A DNA stretch of 55,264 nucleotides from an uncultured Bradyrhizobium sp. (GCF_936928535.1 NZ_CAKZHY010000023.1:1-55264), one strand, 5' to 3'; shown: positions 24,717-34,369, counted from the stretch's first letter. Notes: generated by a model from the sequence alone, not told the origin. Numbers and translations are program-made.

Positions 24717-25550
24717 TCAGCGTGTCTCGCGCCAGAGATCGATCGGGAAGGCATCCATCAAGGATTGGTGGTCGAAGCTGAGAGGCGCGGCGCCTCCCAT
24801 CTCGCGGCCTTCCACGAGGCTGGAGGCGAATTCGACGTCGAACCGGCCGGTGCCTTCGTAATAGTCACGATACTTGAATTCAGCTTCGCCCTTGCTGAGC
24901 CGCACGTAGCGCGCGGGAATTCCGTAGGCTTCCGCGACGATCAAGCCGTGCAGGGAACTCGCCAGCACAAGGTCTGCCTCGAGAATGGCCTCAATGCGCC
25001 GATTCCATGATCCGAGCGGGCTGACCACATTGGCCGCGTCATGATCGATCATGTGGAGATCATGCAGATTGGGCACGAAAATCCACGGACGAACGCGACG
25101 GCGTTGAAAGCGATCAGGGAACAGGCGTGGGAGCAGCAACGCAGGATCGCCAAAAACGTCGGGCACGGAAAGTCCGCGTCGCCGCAGAATTTCCTGAGTG
25201 CGAGGACCGCGCACCGCGCGAATATCCAGCGACTGAACGCGACGATTGAGATCGTCCTGACCCGGGCGCCCGTTGATGCCGCTGCCCCAGATTACGTCGT
25301 CATTGCGTGCGTAGTGCAGAACCGAGCCGATCGCAAACATCCGCGCCTGGCGTGAGGTTTCGTCGGCAAGCGTATGACCGCTGCGTCGAAGTTGCTGTTC
25401 CACCACGACGAGGGACAAATAGTCGCCAAAATTGATCGTTCCATCATCAGGTCGCCAGAAGAACAGCTCTACATGCGGATAAGGCAGTTGTTGAACAAAG
25501 TCGCAGCCGACCTCGTTGATCAATCTACGCAGATTGGCTCGAATATTCAT
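24717..25550 (-). CDS. Polysaccharide pyruvyl transferase (ExoV-like)
   Basis: A 277-residue protein of the polysaccharide pyruvyl transferase family, which forms pyruvate ketals on sugars from phosphoenolpyruvate. Typical features are the early segment INFGDYLSLVVVEQQL, then GSVLHYARNDDVIWGSGING, IRAVRGPRTQEILRRRG, DPALLLPRLF and SSLHGLIVAEAYGIPARYV. The start at 25550 (MNIRANL) follows CGAGGG; an upstream ATG at 25616 has no ribosome site. It is first in a two-gene operon with a glycosyltransferase, divergent from the flippase gene. ExoV of Sinorhizobium is the closest named type I can suggest. Pyruvylation would make the polymer acidic. Confidence 0.88.
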   Translation of the reverse strand: MNIRANLRRLINEVGCDFVQQLPYPHVELFFWRPDDGTINFGDYLSLVVVEQQLRRSGHTLADETSRQARMFAIGSVLHYARNDDVIWGSGINGRPGQDDLNRRVQSLDIRAVRGPRTQEILRRRGLSVPDVFGDPALLLPRLFPDRFQRRRVRPWIFVPNLHDLHMIDHDAANVVSPLGSWNRRIEAILEADLVLASSLHGLIVAEAYGIPARYVRLSKGEAEFKYRDYYEGTGRFDVEFASSLVEGREMGGAAPLSFDHQSLMDAFPIDLWRETR

Positions 25551-25671
25551 GCGCCCTCGGATGGCAGATGTTATGTTACGGACACTGTCTGTCGAAAGAG
25601 GCAACTCTTGGACCACTCACGCGGCGCAAGTGCAGATCTGCCGTTGGCGCGCTCATACCTAGTCTGAACTT

Positions 25672-27147
25672 ATGACAAGCCTTCAACTTGCTCGCGAGCC
25701 TGCCGACATCAAGCGCTCGATCGTCTCCGGCGTCATCTGGTCCACACTCGATTCTGCGGTGGGGCAGGCGCTGACGCTCGCCATCTACGTCATCATGGCG
25801 CGTCTGTTGTCGCCGCAGATTCTTGGCCTCGTGGCGACGGGCGCGCTGGTGCTGGATTTCTGCCGTGCGGTGCTGATCGAAAGCATCGCGATCGCCGTCC
25901 AGGCGCGCGCCGAACCGAAAGACGAGGATTACAACGCATCTTTCTGGCTGATCGCTGGATTCTCGCTTGTTGCTGCCGGGCTGTTGTTCGCGTCCAGCAA
26001 TGCGATCGAGCGCCTCTCCGGCCTGGGAGACCTCGCCGTCGTGCTGAAGGGGTTTTCCGTCGTGGTTGCCGTGCAGGGGCTGTCCCGCACCCACGAGGCC
26101 TGGCTGACGCGCAACCAGGAATTCCGGTCGCTCGCCCTTCGCACCCTGTTCTCGATCACGCTCGGCGGAGCCATCGGCATGACCCTGGCCATCAGCGGCT
26201 ACGGCGTGCTTGCCCTCGTCGGACAGTTGGTCACGACCTCGCTGGTGTCATTGATCAGCCTATGGACCCTGACGCCGTGGCGTCCCGGTTTCCGCTTCAG
26301 CCGCCGTGAGGCGATTGAGCTCGTCGGCTATGGCCGCTACGTGGCGCTCACGGGTATCACGAACTTCGCCAACGCGAATTCGGACCTGATCTTTGTCACC
26401 TGGTACACGGGGGCGGCCGGCGCCGGCTTCTATAGTCTCGCCAAGCGGCTCGTGAATGCGGTGAGCACGGTGATCGGAAATGCGCTCAACCGGGTGTTTT
26501 TCGCAACGGTCGCGGGCCTTCAGCACGATCGGAAGGCGTCCAGCGAGGCGCTGCTCGATTTCGTGATGTACACCTCGTTGCTAACGGCGCCGATTTTCGC
26601 CGGCATTGCAGCTTTGTCGCCGGATCTGATGCTCGCCTTTTTCGGTGAGAAATGGTCGGCTTCCGCGCCGCTGCTGTCGATCATCTCGGTGACGGGATTC
26701 TTGACGACCATCGGGCTCTACAATCATTCCGTCATCCTGGCGTTCGGCAAGCCGCATTGGCAGACCTGGCTCACGCTGATTTATGCGGCGTCGAACATCG
26801 CGATCTTCATCGCGGCCGCTCCCTTCGGTCTGGTTGCCATTGCGGTCGGCTATGTGGTGCGCGCCGTGTTGCTGTATCCTTTGTCGGCCGGAGCATCGTT
26901 GCGCATCCTGTCGATCCCCGTGCGGCGCTACGCAGGCGCACTGTTGCCGGCGCTCGCCTGCTCGGCCCTCATGGCGGCGGTGGTCGTCGGAGCATCTCAT
27001 AATTTGCCCCCGCTATCGCCCTGGCTCCGCCTTGCGTCGCTGACGATGCTGGGCGCTGCCGTCTATCTGGCCGCGGTGCTGCTGACCGCGCGCCCTGCCG
27101 CGCTTCGGGTCTGGCACGAAGTCTCGATCCGGCTTCGACGGTCCTAG
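25672..27147 (+). CDS. Wzx-type lipid-linked oligosaccharide flippase
   Basis: A 491-residue membrane protein of the MATE/polysaccharide-flippase superfamily, with about twelve to fourteen helices. The start SIVSGVIWSTLDSAVGQALTL, then ARLLSPQILGLVATGALVLDF, is characteristic of the WzxC-like branch. It should move the finished lipid-linked repeat unit to the periplasmic face for the polymerase. It is divergent from the pyruvyl transferase by 121 bp and convergent with an acyltransferase. A second, unrelated-looking flippase is at 32910-34307. Confidence 0.88.
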   Translation: MTSLQLAREPADIKRSIVSGVIWSTLDSAVGQALTLAIYVIMARLLSPQILGLVATGALVLDFCRAVLIESIAIAVQARAEPKDEDYNASFWLIAGFSLVAAGLLFASSNAIERLSGLGDLAVVLKGFSVVVAVQGLSRTHEAWLTRNQEFRSLALRTLFSITLGGAIGMTLAISGYGVLALVGQLVTTSLVSLISLWTLTPWRPGFRFSRREAIELVGYGRYVALTGITNFANANSDLIFVTWYTGAAGAGFYSLAKRLVNAVSTVIGNALNRVFFATVAGLQHDRKASSEALLDFVMYTSLLTAPIFAGIAALSPDLMLAFFGEKWSASAPLLSIISVTGFLTTIGLYNHSVILAFGKPHWQTWLTLIYAASNIAIFIAAAPFGLVAIAVGYVVRAVLLYPLSAGASLRILSIPVRRYAGALLPALACSALMAAVVVGASHNLPPLSPWLRLASLTMLGAAVYLAAVLLTARPAALRVWHEVSIRLRRS

Positions 27148-27181
27148 ATGCGGCCTTGCGGGCAGGAGAGGTTGAGGAAGC

Positions 27182-28318
27182 TCAACCTGCGTTCGCAGCT
27201 TGTCCCGACGGCCGCAGCTCCAGGGTTTCGCCCCGAGCGGGCTCGGGAGCGGCGGGACGCCTGGTTTCGGCTGACGGTGCGAGGCGATTGATCAATTTTC
27301 GCGCCGGATTCTCGATCAGGACGTAGGTCACGTCGGCTGCGATCGTGAGAATGAGGCAGCAGGCCAGCGCGAAGATTGGAAAGGCGCCCGGTTGCAGTCC
27401 GAGCTGGTGCCAGACGGGCTTGAACACCAGGATCAGCAACAGTTCGTGCAGCATGTAGATGGCGTAGGACGTGTTGCCGAGCCGGCCGAGCCAGCTCGCG
27501 CCGGGGAACCGGACAAAGGCGCTTTCGCCGACGGCGGTCAGCAGGATGGCCAGCGAGAACAGGATGATCGCGAGATCCGGCTTGGCAAAGACGTTCAGGA
27601 TCAGGATTGAAGCGAGGAATACGCCAATGCCCGCGACGGCGACCGCCTTGCTGCGATGATGGCGGAATTGCTTGAACAGAAGCGCGAGCAGAATGCCGTT
27701 CAAAAAGCTCGGAAGCGCCCGCAGCATGCCGTAATCGAAATTGGCGCCATACATTTGCGACCGATCCTGCCAGATCGGCAGGTGTCCATGGGCCAGCACG
27801 GCGTAGAGGCTCGCCACGATGATCGCAAGCGTCAGCGCGGAGACACGCCCTGCCAGCAGCATCAGCAGCGGGAACAGCAGGTAGCAGAACAGCTCCGCGC
27901 TGATCGACCAGGAGGGTGAGTTGAAGCTGAGATGATCGGTGACCCCCCAGGCCTGGACGAGAAGCGCGTTGTGGACGAAGTCCAGCGCGCTCGCATGTGA
28001 TGTCGGGCCTTGGATCCCGATCCAGGCCAGCACGACGAAGGCGAGCAAGGTCAGCAAATGCAGGGGATAGATTCGCGCAATCCGCCGGACCAGAAAGCGA
28101 GCGTAGCCGCGGATTCCGATGGAACCGGCCGGATAGGAATACGAGATCACAAACCCCGAAAGGATGAAGAACATGTCGACGAACAGCCCGTATGAGCCGT
28201 TCCACACCGGCGAGATGCCTTTGTCGATGTTCTTCAGATGAAAAATGAAGACGCCGAGGGCTGCGACGAACCGATAGAAATCGAGAACGACAAAGCGAGT
28301 TTGTTCACGGACTTCCAT
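27182..28318 (-). CDS. Membrane acyltransferase (acyltransferase-3 family)
   Basis: A 378-residue integral membrane protein: FYRFVAALGVFIFHLKNI near the start, DMFFILSGFVISYSYP, RFLVRRIARIYPLHLLTLL, and GNTSYAIYMLHELLLIL late. The cytoplasmic C-tail (about 340-378) is Pro/Ala/Arg-rich and probably disordered. The order and wording of its motifs are nearer to 18811-20028 than to the other two copies. It is transcribed alone, between the flippase and the large repeat hydrolase, and is the fourth acyltransferase of the locus. Confidence 0.9.
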   Translation of the reverse strand: MEVREQTRFVVLDFYRFVAALGVFIFHLKNIDKGISPVWNGSYGLFVDMFFILSGFVISYSYPAGSIGIRGYARFLVRRIARIYPLHLLTLLAFVVLAWIGIQGPTSHASALDFVHNALLVQAWGVTDHLSFNSPSWSISAELFCYLLFPLLMLLAGRVSALTLAIIVASLYAVLAHGHLPIWQDRSQMYGANFDYGMLRALPSFLNGILLALLFKQFRHHRSKAVAVAGIGVFLASILILNVFAKPDLAIILFSLAILLTAVGESAFVRFPGASWLGRLGNTSYAIYMLHELLLILVFKPVWHQLGLQPGAFPIFALACCLILTIAADVTYVLIENPARKLINRLAPSAETRRPAAPEPARGETLELRPSGQAANAG

Positions 28319-28523
28319 ATCGATATTGTATTCCCTGCGAAGCGTGATGTCCTTCTAGAGTCGAATTGTGACGCAAGTTCGCAGGTCGCGCATATCCGCG
28401 CGGGCAACGCGGCGTCAATGATCATGGCGGAAATGCCGCTGATGCATGGCACGACATCAGGAGGTGTGGCGCTTTGGTCATGCCGCTTTGGAAGGCAGAT
28501 GCCTCTGCCTTGGTCGTGCAGAT

Positions 28524-28551
28524 CCGGACCGGCAGCTTCGCCGGTCCGGAC
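28524..28551 (-). terminator. Hairpin after the large repeat hydrolase
   Basis: Perfect 11-bp stem TCCGGACCGGC / GCCGGTCCGGA with a 6-base loop, 16 bp past the stop of 28567-32475. The T-run is weak, so a Rho-independent role is likely but not certain. Confidence 0.5.
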
Positions 28552-28566
28552 GTTCCTTACGATCTC

Positions 28567-31500
28567 TCAGACAAACATGAAGTCGTGGCTGGTCAAGTTC
28601 GCGACAGCGATGTTCTTCAGCAGGACCGAATCATTGGCTGACACCGTCACAAGGGTGTCGTTGCCCGATTGCGCGATCTGGAGATGACTATAGTCCGCCG
28701 CCAGCTGTTTTGAGATCTCGATAATGTCGTGATTGGCGGCATCGCCGGCGTGGAAGTTGACGATCTGATCCTGGCCATGGTCGTAAACCACGGTCGTGGA
28801 TCCGGGAGCCGTCGAGAACACGTCATTGCCGTTGCCACCCTGAACCGTCACGCCCGCGGCCACCGCGGTGACGTTGTGGGTACCGTCCGCCTTGGCATCA
28901 TCGAAATATTGCAGCGCGTTGGCCGCGTTGTAATGCTCGTGCTGGGTCGTTCCCTGCTGGCCATTGAAGTTGAACAGGAAGACATCTTTCGTGCTGTCGG
29001 CGTTGTTCGCGACCTCCTGGGTCTTGTTGCCGGCGCTGTCATAGATGTCGGTCAGCTTGCTGCCGTCGTTGTTGACCACCTGCGTGTAGTCGAGGGTGCC
29101 GTCGGCATGGGTTCGGGTGATCGAGATAATGTTGCCGGCAGTATCGAGATGCTGGTGCTGGGTCGTGTAGCTCTGACCCGCGACGTTGTAGCTCCAATTG
29201 TCGGACGTGTGGTCGGCATTGGTGATATAGGCCGCCGTTTTCACGCCTCCGGTGTAGACGGTCGTCGAGCTGTAACCGTCCGCCTTCTGCACCACCTCGC
29301 TGGTGATGATGCCGTTGGCGTCGTACCAGTCCGAGGTCTTGGTGCCGTCGCTGGTCTGCGCCAGGGTGAAAGCCAGGCTGTTGTCAGCATGGGTGCGCGT
29401 GATGTTGGTGAGGAAGCCCGTCGTGTCGTAGCTGTCGTGCTCGGTGCTGTAGTTCTGACCGACGACGTTGTAGAGAAAGACGTCCTTTGACCCATCCGCG
29501 TGATAATCGGTCTCGGTCATCTTCACGCCTGATGCATTGTAGTTGCTGACGACGCTGCTGCCGTCGGAATTGACGATCTGGCTGTAGTCCAGCGTGCCGT
29601 CCGCATGAGTGCGGTCCATCTCGGTGAGCTTGCCTGATGCGTCGAGATGCTGATGCTGGGTGGCGTAGCTCTGGCCGGTGATGTTGTAGCTGTAGTTGTC
29701 GTGGCTCTGGTCGGCGTTGGTGATATAGGCGGCGGTCTTCACGCCATGGGTGTAGACGGTCGTCGAATCGAAGCCGTTGGCCTTCTGAATCACTTCGCTG
29801 GTGAGAATGCCTGTGGCGTCATACCAATCGGTCGTCTTGGTGCCGTCGCTGCTCTGCACCAGCTTGAATGCGTAGCTGCCGTCGGCGTGACGCCGCACCA
29901 GCGTGGTGAGGAATCCGGTCGCGTCATAGATATCGTGCTCGGTCGTGTAGGCCTGCCCGGTGATATTGTAGAGCCAGATGTCCTGGCTGTTGTCGGCGTG
30001 CGCGTCGATCTCCTTGGTCTTGGTGCCCGTGGCGTCATAGGTCGTGACGACGCTGCTGCCATCGGAATTGATGACCTTGGTATAATCCAGCGTTCCATCG
30101 GCGTGCTTGCGGGTGATCGCCGTGACCTTGCCGGAGGGGTCGACGTGCTGGATCAGCGTCGCGTAGCTCTGCCCGGTGATGCCGTAGCTGTAATTGTCCT
30201 GGCTGCCATCCGGGTTCTTCACGTAGGCTTGGGTCTTCACGCCGTTGCTGTAGAGCGTCGTCGAGTAGAAGCCGTCGGCCCTCTGGACCACCTCGCTGGT
30301 CAGATTTCCGGTCGCATCATAGACGTCGCTGGTCTTGGTGCCGTCGCTGCTCTGAACCAGCTTGAAGGCATAGCTGCCGTCGGCGTGACGGCGCACCAGG
30401 GTCGTGAGGAAGCCGGTGGTGTCATAGATGTCGTGTTCGGTGGTGTAGGGCTGTCCGGTGATGTTGTAGGTCCACACGTCCTTGCTGTGGTCGGCGTGAT
30501 AGTCGGTCTCGACCAGCTTGACGCCGGTCGCGCTGTAGGTGGTGATGGCACTGCTGCCGTCGCTGTTATAGATCTGGGTCGAATCCAGCGAGCCATCGGC
30601 GTGCGTGCGGGTCACCGAGGTGACCTTGCCGGTCGTATCGACGTGCTGGACCTGGCTGGTGTAGCTCTGTCCCTTGATGTTGTAGGTGTAGTTGTCCTGG
30701 GTGTGGTCAGCGTTGAGGACATAGGCCGCGGTCTTGACGCCGTTGGTGTAGAGCGTGGTCGAATAGGACCCGGTCGATTTCTGGACGACTTCGCTGAGAA
30801 GCGTACCAGCCGTGTTGTAGGTATCGGTGGTTCGGGTGCCGTCGGTCGCGAGATGAATGAAAGTGGTCTTCACGCCGCCGGTATAGCCGATCGCGTCCTT
30901 CGAGCCGTCGGCATAGTTGATTGTGGTCGAGATCGGTTGACCACTGCTGTTCAGGCCGGTGTTCGACGTCGAGACCAGGCTGCCGTTTGCGCTGTAGGTG
31001 AGGGTGCTGGTCCATGCCGGAGCCGAGTTCGTCACCGAGAACGAATATCCACCCTGGATCTTGGACAGCGCATTGCCGTAGTGCGCGATGATGTAGTCCA
31101 GCGTCGCCTTCGAGGCGACCGGCAGGACATGCGTATCCGTCAGGGTGATCGTCTTCAGCGTTGTGGACGCGCTGAGATCGGAAAGCTGGGGGACGATCTG
31201 AGCTGCGGTGCCGGTGACGTCGGCCGGAACGGACGGCGGAGGTGAGCTTGTTGCGGGTGCATCGATCTCGACGATGAGAGGATGGTCACTCAGCGGAAGC
31301 GTGATCGAGGACACGTCGGTGTAGCTGGCGATCGCGCTGGTCCCGGCCATCGTGTCGTACACCTTGACGGAATGATGCACCCCGCCGAGGTTCACGGTGA
31401 CGGTTTGTGTCGGGTTCGATATCTCGGTATCGGTCGCATCATTCCAGAGCTTGGGCTCGGCCCAGACGACGAGCTCGTAGGCGCCATTGCTCTTGCCCAG

Positions 31501-32475
31501 CACCATGCTGCTGCCTGATGCAGGCATGTTGCTCAGGGTGTAGTTCAATGGATCAGTCGGCTGATGGCCGCCCGAGCCGTCGTCGGCCAGGATGGTCGTG
31601 AGATTGTGGATCGCCGTGGCAGCCAGCTTCGGGGTTCCGTCGGAATGGAACAGGCCGTATTTATCTTCTGGGTTGGTGCCGCTCGTCGACGAATTCCGGT
31701 CGAACAGTTCGTAGAGATAGGTCGAGCTCACGCCGGCTTTATAGGCATCGACCAGCGTGTTCAGAATCGATTTTGCCTGCACGGTCTCGTCGACGCCGAG
31801 ATATTGGGTGTTGGCCTGGGTCGTGTAGCCGGTCTCGGTGATGACCACCGGCTTGCCGGGGGCGGCGGTCTCCACGGCGCTCAGCGTCGCAGCGAGCGAA
31901 CTGGCAGGGGTCGAGCCGGTGCTGACATAGGCGTGGGCGTTGGCGTAGTCGACCGAACCCGCCATGTTGCCGAGCTGGTTGTACCCTTGCGGGTCGTTGT
32001 ATGCGAGCGACAGGTTGAAGACCGGAATGCTCGAAAGCGCGCCATCCGCCTTCACGGCGTGGTAGAGCGCGCTCTGAAACTGGGCAGCCGCGCCGAGGCT
32101 CGAGCTGCCATGATAGCTGAAGGGCTGGGAATTCGCCTCGTTCAGGCCCTCTATCGCGCTGATGCTGCCTGGATGACTTGCCAGGAATTTATCGAGCGCG
32201 GTTACGTAATTCTGAAGCCCGGTCGACCCTTGCCCGGGCAAAGCGGACGAAACGATGAAGTCGAACTTGTAGCCGGCCGCCGCCAAGCCGTCGACGACGG
32301 GTTGCGCGGCCGGATTGGTCGCCATCGCGTCTCGAAGATGAGTGACCCCGAGATATTTCAGGTCGTCGCCCATCATTGCGAGATTGTTGTAGTCCGTCCA
32401 TCCGAAGCCGGCGTGGGTGTTGACGCCGATCGAGTTGATGAAGCCGCTGGCGGATAGAATGGTCTGATCAGACAT
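28567..32475 (-). CDS. Giant repeat protein: TIM-barrel glycosidase plus tandem repeats, type I secreted
   Basis: A 1302-residue protein without a signal peptide. Residues 1-about 300 form a glycoside-hydrolase clan A barrel: acid/base Glu113 in EGLNEAN and nucleophile Glu214 in VITETGY. A beta-rich linker (about 310-545) follows, then about 3.5 copies of a 166-residue repeat (about 545-1200; DNA period 498 bp), each built of shorter units such as THADGTLDY, NITGQSYTT and DGTKTSDWYDATG. The end (GGNGNDVFSTAPGSTTVVYDHGQDQIVNF, about 1215) resembles the C-terminal module of RTX-type proteins, which suits type I secretion. It probably cuts or binds the exopolysaccharide outside the cell, like the ExsH-type enzymes of rhizobia. 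The substrate is unknown. Confidence 0.85.
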   Translation of the reverse strand: MSDQTILSASGFINSIGVNTHAGFGWTDYNNLAMMGDDLKYLGVTHLRDAMATNPAAQPVVDGLAAAGYKFDFIVSSALPGQGSTGLQNYVTALDKFLASHPGSISAIEGLNEANSQPFSYHGSSSLGAAAQFQSALYHAVKADGALSSIPVFNLSLAYNDPQGYNQLGNMAGSVDYANAHAYVSTGSTPASSLAATLSAVETAAPGKPVVITETGYTTQANTQYLGVDETVQAKSILNTLVDAYKAGVSSTYLYELFDRNSSTSGTNPEDKYGLFHSDGTPKLAATAIHNLTTILADDGSGGHQPTDPLNYTLSNMPASGSSMVLGKSNGAYELVVWAEPKLWNDATDTEISNPTQTVTVNLGGVHHSVKVYDTMAGTSAIASYTDVSSITLPLSDHPLIVEIDAPATSSPPPSVPADVTGTAAQIVPQLSDLSASTTLKTITLTDTHVLPVASKATLDYIIAHYGNALSKIQGGYSFSVTNSAPAWTSTLTYSANGSLVSTSNTGLNSSGQPISTTINYADGSKDAIGYTGGVKTTFIHLATDGTRTTDTYNTAGTLLSEVVQKSTGSYSTTLYTNGVKTAAYVLNADHTQDNYTYNIKGQSYTSQVQHVDTTGKVTSVTRTHADGSLDSTQIYNSDGSSAITTYSATGVKLVETDYHADHSKDVWTYNITGQPYTTEHDIYDTTGFLTTLVRRHADGSYAFKLVQSSDGTKTSDVYDATGNLTSEVVQRADGFYSTTLYSNGVKTQAYVKNPDGSQDNYSYGITGQSYATLIQHVDPSGKVTAITRKHADGTLDYTKVINSDGSSVVTTYDATGTKTKEIDAHADNSQDIWLYNITGQAYTTEHDIYDATGFLTTLVRRHADGSYAFKLVQSSDGTKTTDWYDATGILTSEVIQKANGFDSTTVYTHGVKTAAYITNADQSHDNYSYNITGQSYATQHQHLDASGKLTEMDRTHADGTLDYSQIVNSDGSSVVSNYNASGVKMTETDYHADGSKDVFLYNVVGQNYSTEHDSYDTTGFLTNITRTHADNSLAFTLAQTSDGTKTSDWYDANGIITSEVVQKADGYSSTTVYTGGVKTAAYITNADHTSDNWSYNVAGQSYTTQHQHLDTAGNIISITRTHADGTLDYTQVVNNDGSKLTDIYDSAGNKTQEVANNADSTKDVFLFNFNGQQGTTQHEHYNAANALQYFDDAKADGTHNVTAVAAGVTVQGGNGNDVFSTAPGSTTVVYDHGQDQIVNFHAGDAANHDIIEISKQLAADYSHLQIAQSGNDTLVTVSANDSVLLKNIAVANLTSHDFMFV
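29290..30790 (-). repeat. 498-bp tandem repeats inside the giant hydrolase gene
   Basis: The DNA coding for the serine/valine block SEVVQ recurs near 29290, 29790, 30288 and 30786, a spacing of about 498 bp, with neighbouring sequence alike across copies. This gives three full units and a partial fourth at one end. Such repeats can expand or contract by recombination. Confidence 0.75.
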
Positions 32476-32909
32476 TGCACACTCGAGTCAAAAGAGAGCG
32501 AACGGAATTGCTCGCGGGATTGGGCGCAACTCTCGATTTCGAGTGTGAATTTCAGATAAAGATCGATGCGACAAATATCGTGCGACGCAGGTTCCTTGTG
32601 CAGGAACAGATGCCGCATCGACGATACGCATATCGTGGCGATGTCGACGTAGGATGGCACGACCGCGGCGCTTTCAAGAATTCGACAGGCTGGTCTGCTG
32701 ATTATCTGCGCACTCACGTGCGCGACTGGTCACGAGACCGGCAACATCAGTGCGGCGACGCGCTTGAAGCGCACTGCGAAGTCGCGTGGCTTACGCGTGT
32801 TGCCTTTTTTTAAAGCGCGCATGGCCATAGGAATATTCGTAAAGGTTGAATCGTCAAATTCTCGCGGTAGTTGTGAATCGGTATCGAGTATCGGTTCCGG
32901 AGCTGGAAC
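32476..32909. other. Intergenic region upstream of the giant hydrolase
   Basis: 434 bp with no supported gene. Two palindromes stand out: GTTCCT-N5-AGGAAC (32591-32607) and ACGATA-N4-TATCGT (32621-32636), about 115-160 bp before the start codon of the hydrolase gene. They may be binding sites for its regulators. Confidence 0.5.
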
Positions 32910-34307
32910 TCAAGTTCTGCTGTGGCGCGCCAGCATGAGGAAATCTCCTCGCCAGGCCACCACCGCGGCCGCAAGTCCTGCAATCAGGATCTTGGCGGCG
33001 AGCCAGAGCAGCGGCTGGGTCGGCATCGATGCGAGCGATCCGATCAGGATCGCCGCGAGAAGAGCCTGGACGATCAGGATTGCGCGGGGGGCCGCACCGT
33101 ATTGGAGCGTTGGGCCCAGTGCGAGCAGGATGACGATCACGGTCCCCGCCGAGGCGCAGGCAACTGCACCACGGGGCGACAGGCCGGCCGCGGCCGCCAG
33201 GGCGGATGCGACTGCCACAATGATCAACTGGGCGGTCGCCACCACGACCAGACGGGCCGAGAGCTTCTCCAGATGCGGGACGAGCGCGACCGTGGACTGC
33301 AAATGGAGGTGCAGGAAATAGAACAAGGCCACCATGGGCGCCGTGGCCAGAAAGCCGTCCAGGCTGTCCTGCGCCAGAAGAATATGGGCTGCGTCCGGGA
33401 TGAAGCCGATCAGGCCCCCCAGCAGCACGACGGTCGTGCAGACCATGAATTCGAACATGCGTCGGGCCGAATCGGCTGGCCTCGATGCGCCCCCGCGTTC
33501 GAAGTCCTGAACGACCTCGGGATAGCTGATCGTGTGAATTGCAGCGTTGAGAACGCCGAAAGGGCGTTGAAGCAGATCGAGGGCGATCGAAAAACCGGCG
33601 CTGGCGCCCGTCGCCCCAAGGCGGCTGACGACGATGAAGCGCAATAGCACGGGCACCGACAAATGGATGACGGAAGCGCCGGCTGCCAGCAGGCCGTAGC
33701 GGCAGAATTCGGACCAGTCGCGGAGCATGAGCGAAAGCGGCGCCCGCGCCAGCCTCGCCCGATGCGTGATCAGACCTGCGGCGAGGCCCGCCGCCTGGCC
33801 GGATGCAACACCGATCAGCGTAGCTTCGGCAGACCCCCATAACGCCGCCCCTGCCACGGCGCCGCCGAGAATTGCGGTCGCGCGCAAGGCAAGGAGGCAG
33901 GATGCAAGGCCCAGGCGGTCGCACAGCCGGATCGTCAGGAAGTAGAGGTCGGCAAAGCCCTGGAGCATGGCGACGCTCAAGCCGAGGGCGACGACCCCAG
34001 GCGAAAGCGGGCTCAGCAAAGAGGCGCAGGCGCCGATCAAGACAATCGCGAGCGCGCTCAAAAGGCCTGCGCAGAGCAGCGACCACCGCAGCCGCGCGGC
34101 CTCGTGGTCGCCGGCTGCAGAGAGGAAACGCAGGCCGGCGAGTTGCAGCCACTCGAACATCAACACGCAGAGCAATTGGCTCGACGCCAGAGCCAGCGAA
34201 AAGCTGGTGTAATCCGCCGCGCCCAGCAAATGGCTGATCGCGAAGATCAGGACGATCGCCGTTGCGCTCTGATAAATGTAACCTGCAACGGCAGACAAGC
34301 GAGCCAT
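32910..34307 (-). CDS. Second polysaccharide flippase-like membrane protein
   Basis: A 465-residue protein with about twelve to fourteen helices, very hydrophobic and Ala/Leu-rich. The start AGYIYQSATAIVLIFAISHLLGAADYTSFSLALAS and the later pattern resemble polysaccharide-export proteins of the MATE superfamily, though more weakly than 25672-27147. It is followed upstream, on the same strand, by three glycosyltransferase genes and a glycosidase gene (34370-39598). It may serve a second polymer or replace the other flippase; sequence alone does not decide. Confidence 0.75.
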   Translation of the reverse strand: MARLSAVAGYIYQSATAIVLIFAISHLLGAADYTSFSLALASSQLLCVLMFEWLQLAGLRFLSAAGDHEAARLRWSLLCAGLLSALAIVLIGACASLLSPLSPGVVALGLSVAMLQGFADLYFLTIRLCDRLGLASCLLALRATAILGGAVAGAALWGSAEATLIGVASGQAAGLAAGLITHRARLARAPLSLMLRDWSEFCRYGLLAAGASVIHLSVPVLLRFIVVSRLGATGASAGFSIALDLLQRPFGVLNAAIHTISYPEVVQDFERGGASRPADSARRMFEFMVCTTVVLLGGLIGFIPDAAHILLAQDSLDGFLATAPMVALFYFLHLHLQSTVALVPHLEKLSARLVVVATAQLIIVAVASALAAAAGLSPRGAVACASAGTVIVILLALGPTLQYGAAPRAILIVQALLAAILIGSLASMPTQPLLWLAAKILIAGLAAAVVAWRGDFLMLARHSRT

Positions 34308-34369
34308 TTGGGACTGATGATCTCAGCTCGGGTCTGCGCGAAGGACGCGTTCGCGTGTCTGCGGGTCCA

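Noticed and set aside
28729..32457. Long plus-strand frames opposite the giant hydrolase (253, 532 and 297 codons)
   Set aside because: Val/Gly-rich shadows of the repetitive minus-strand gene; period and composition follow the repeat units.
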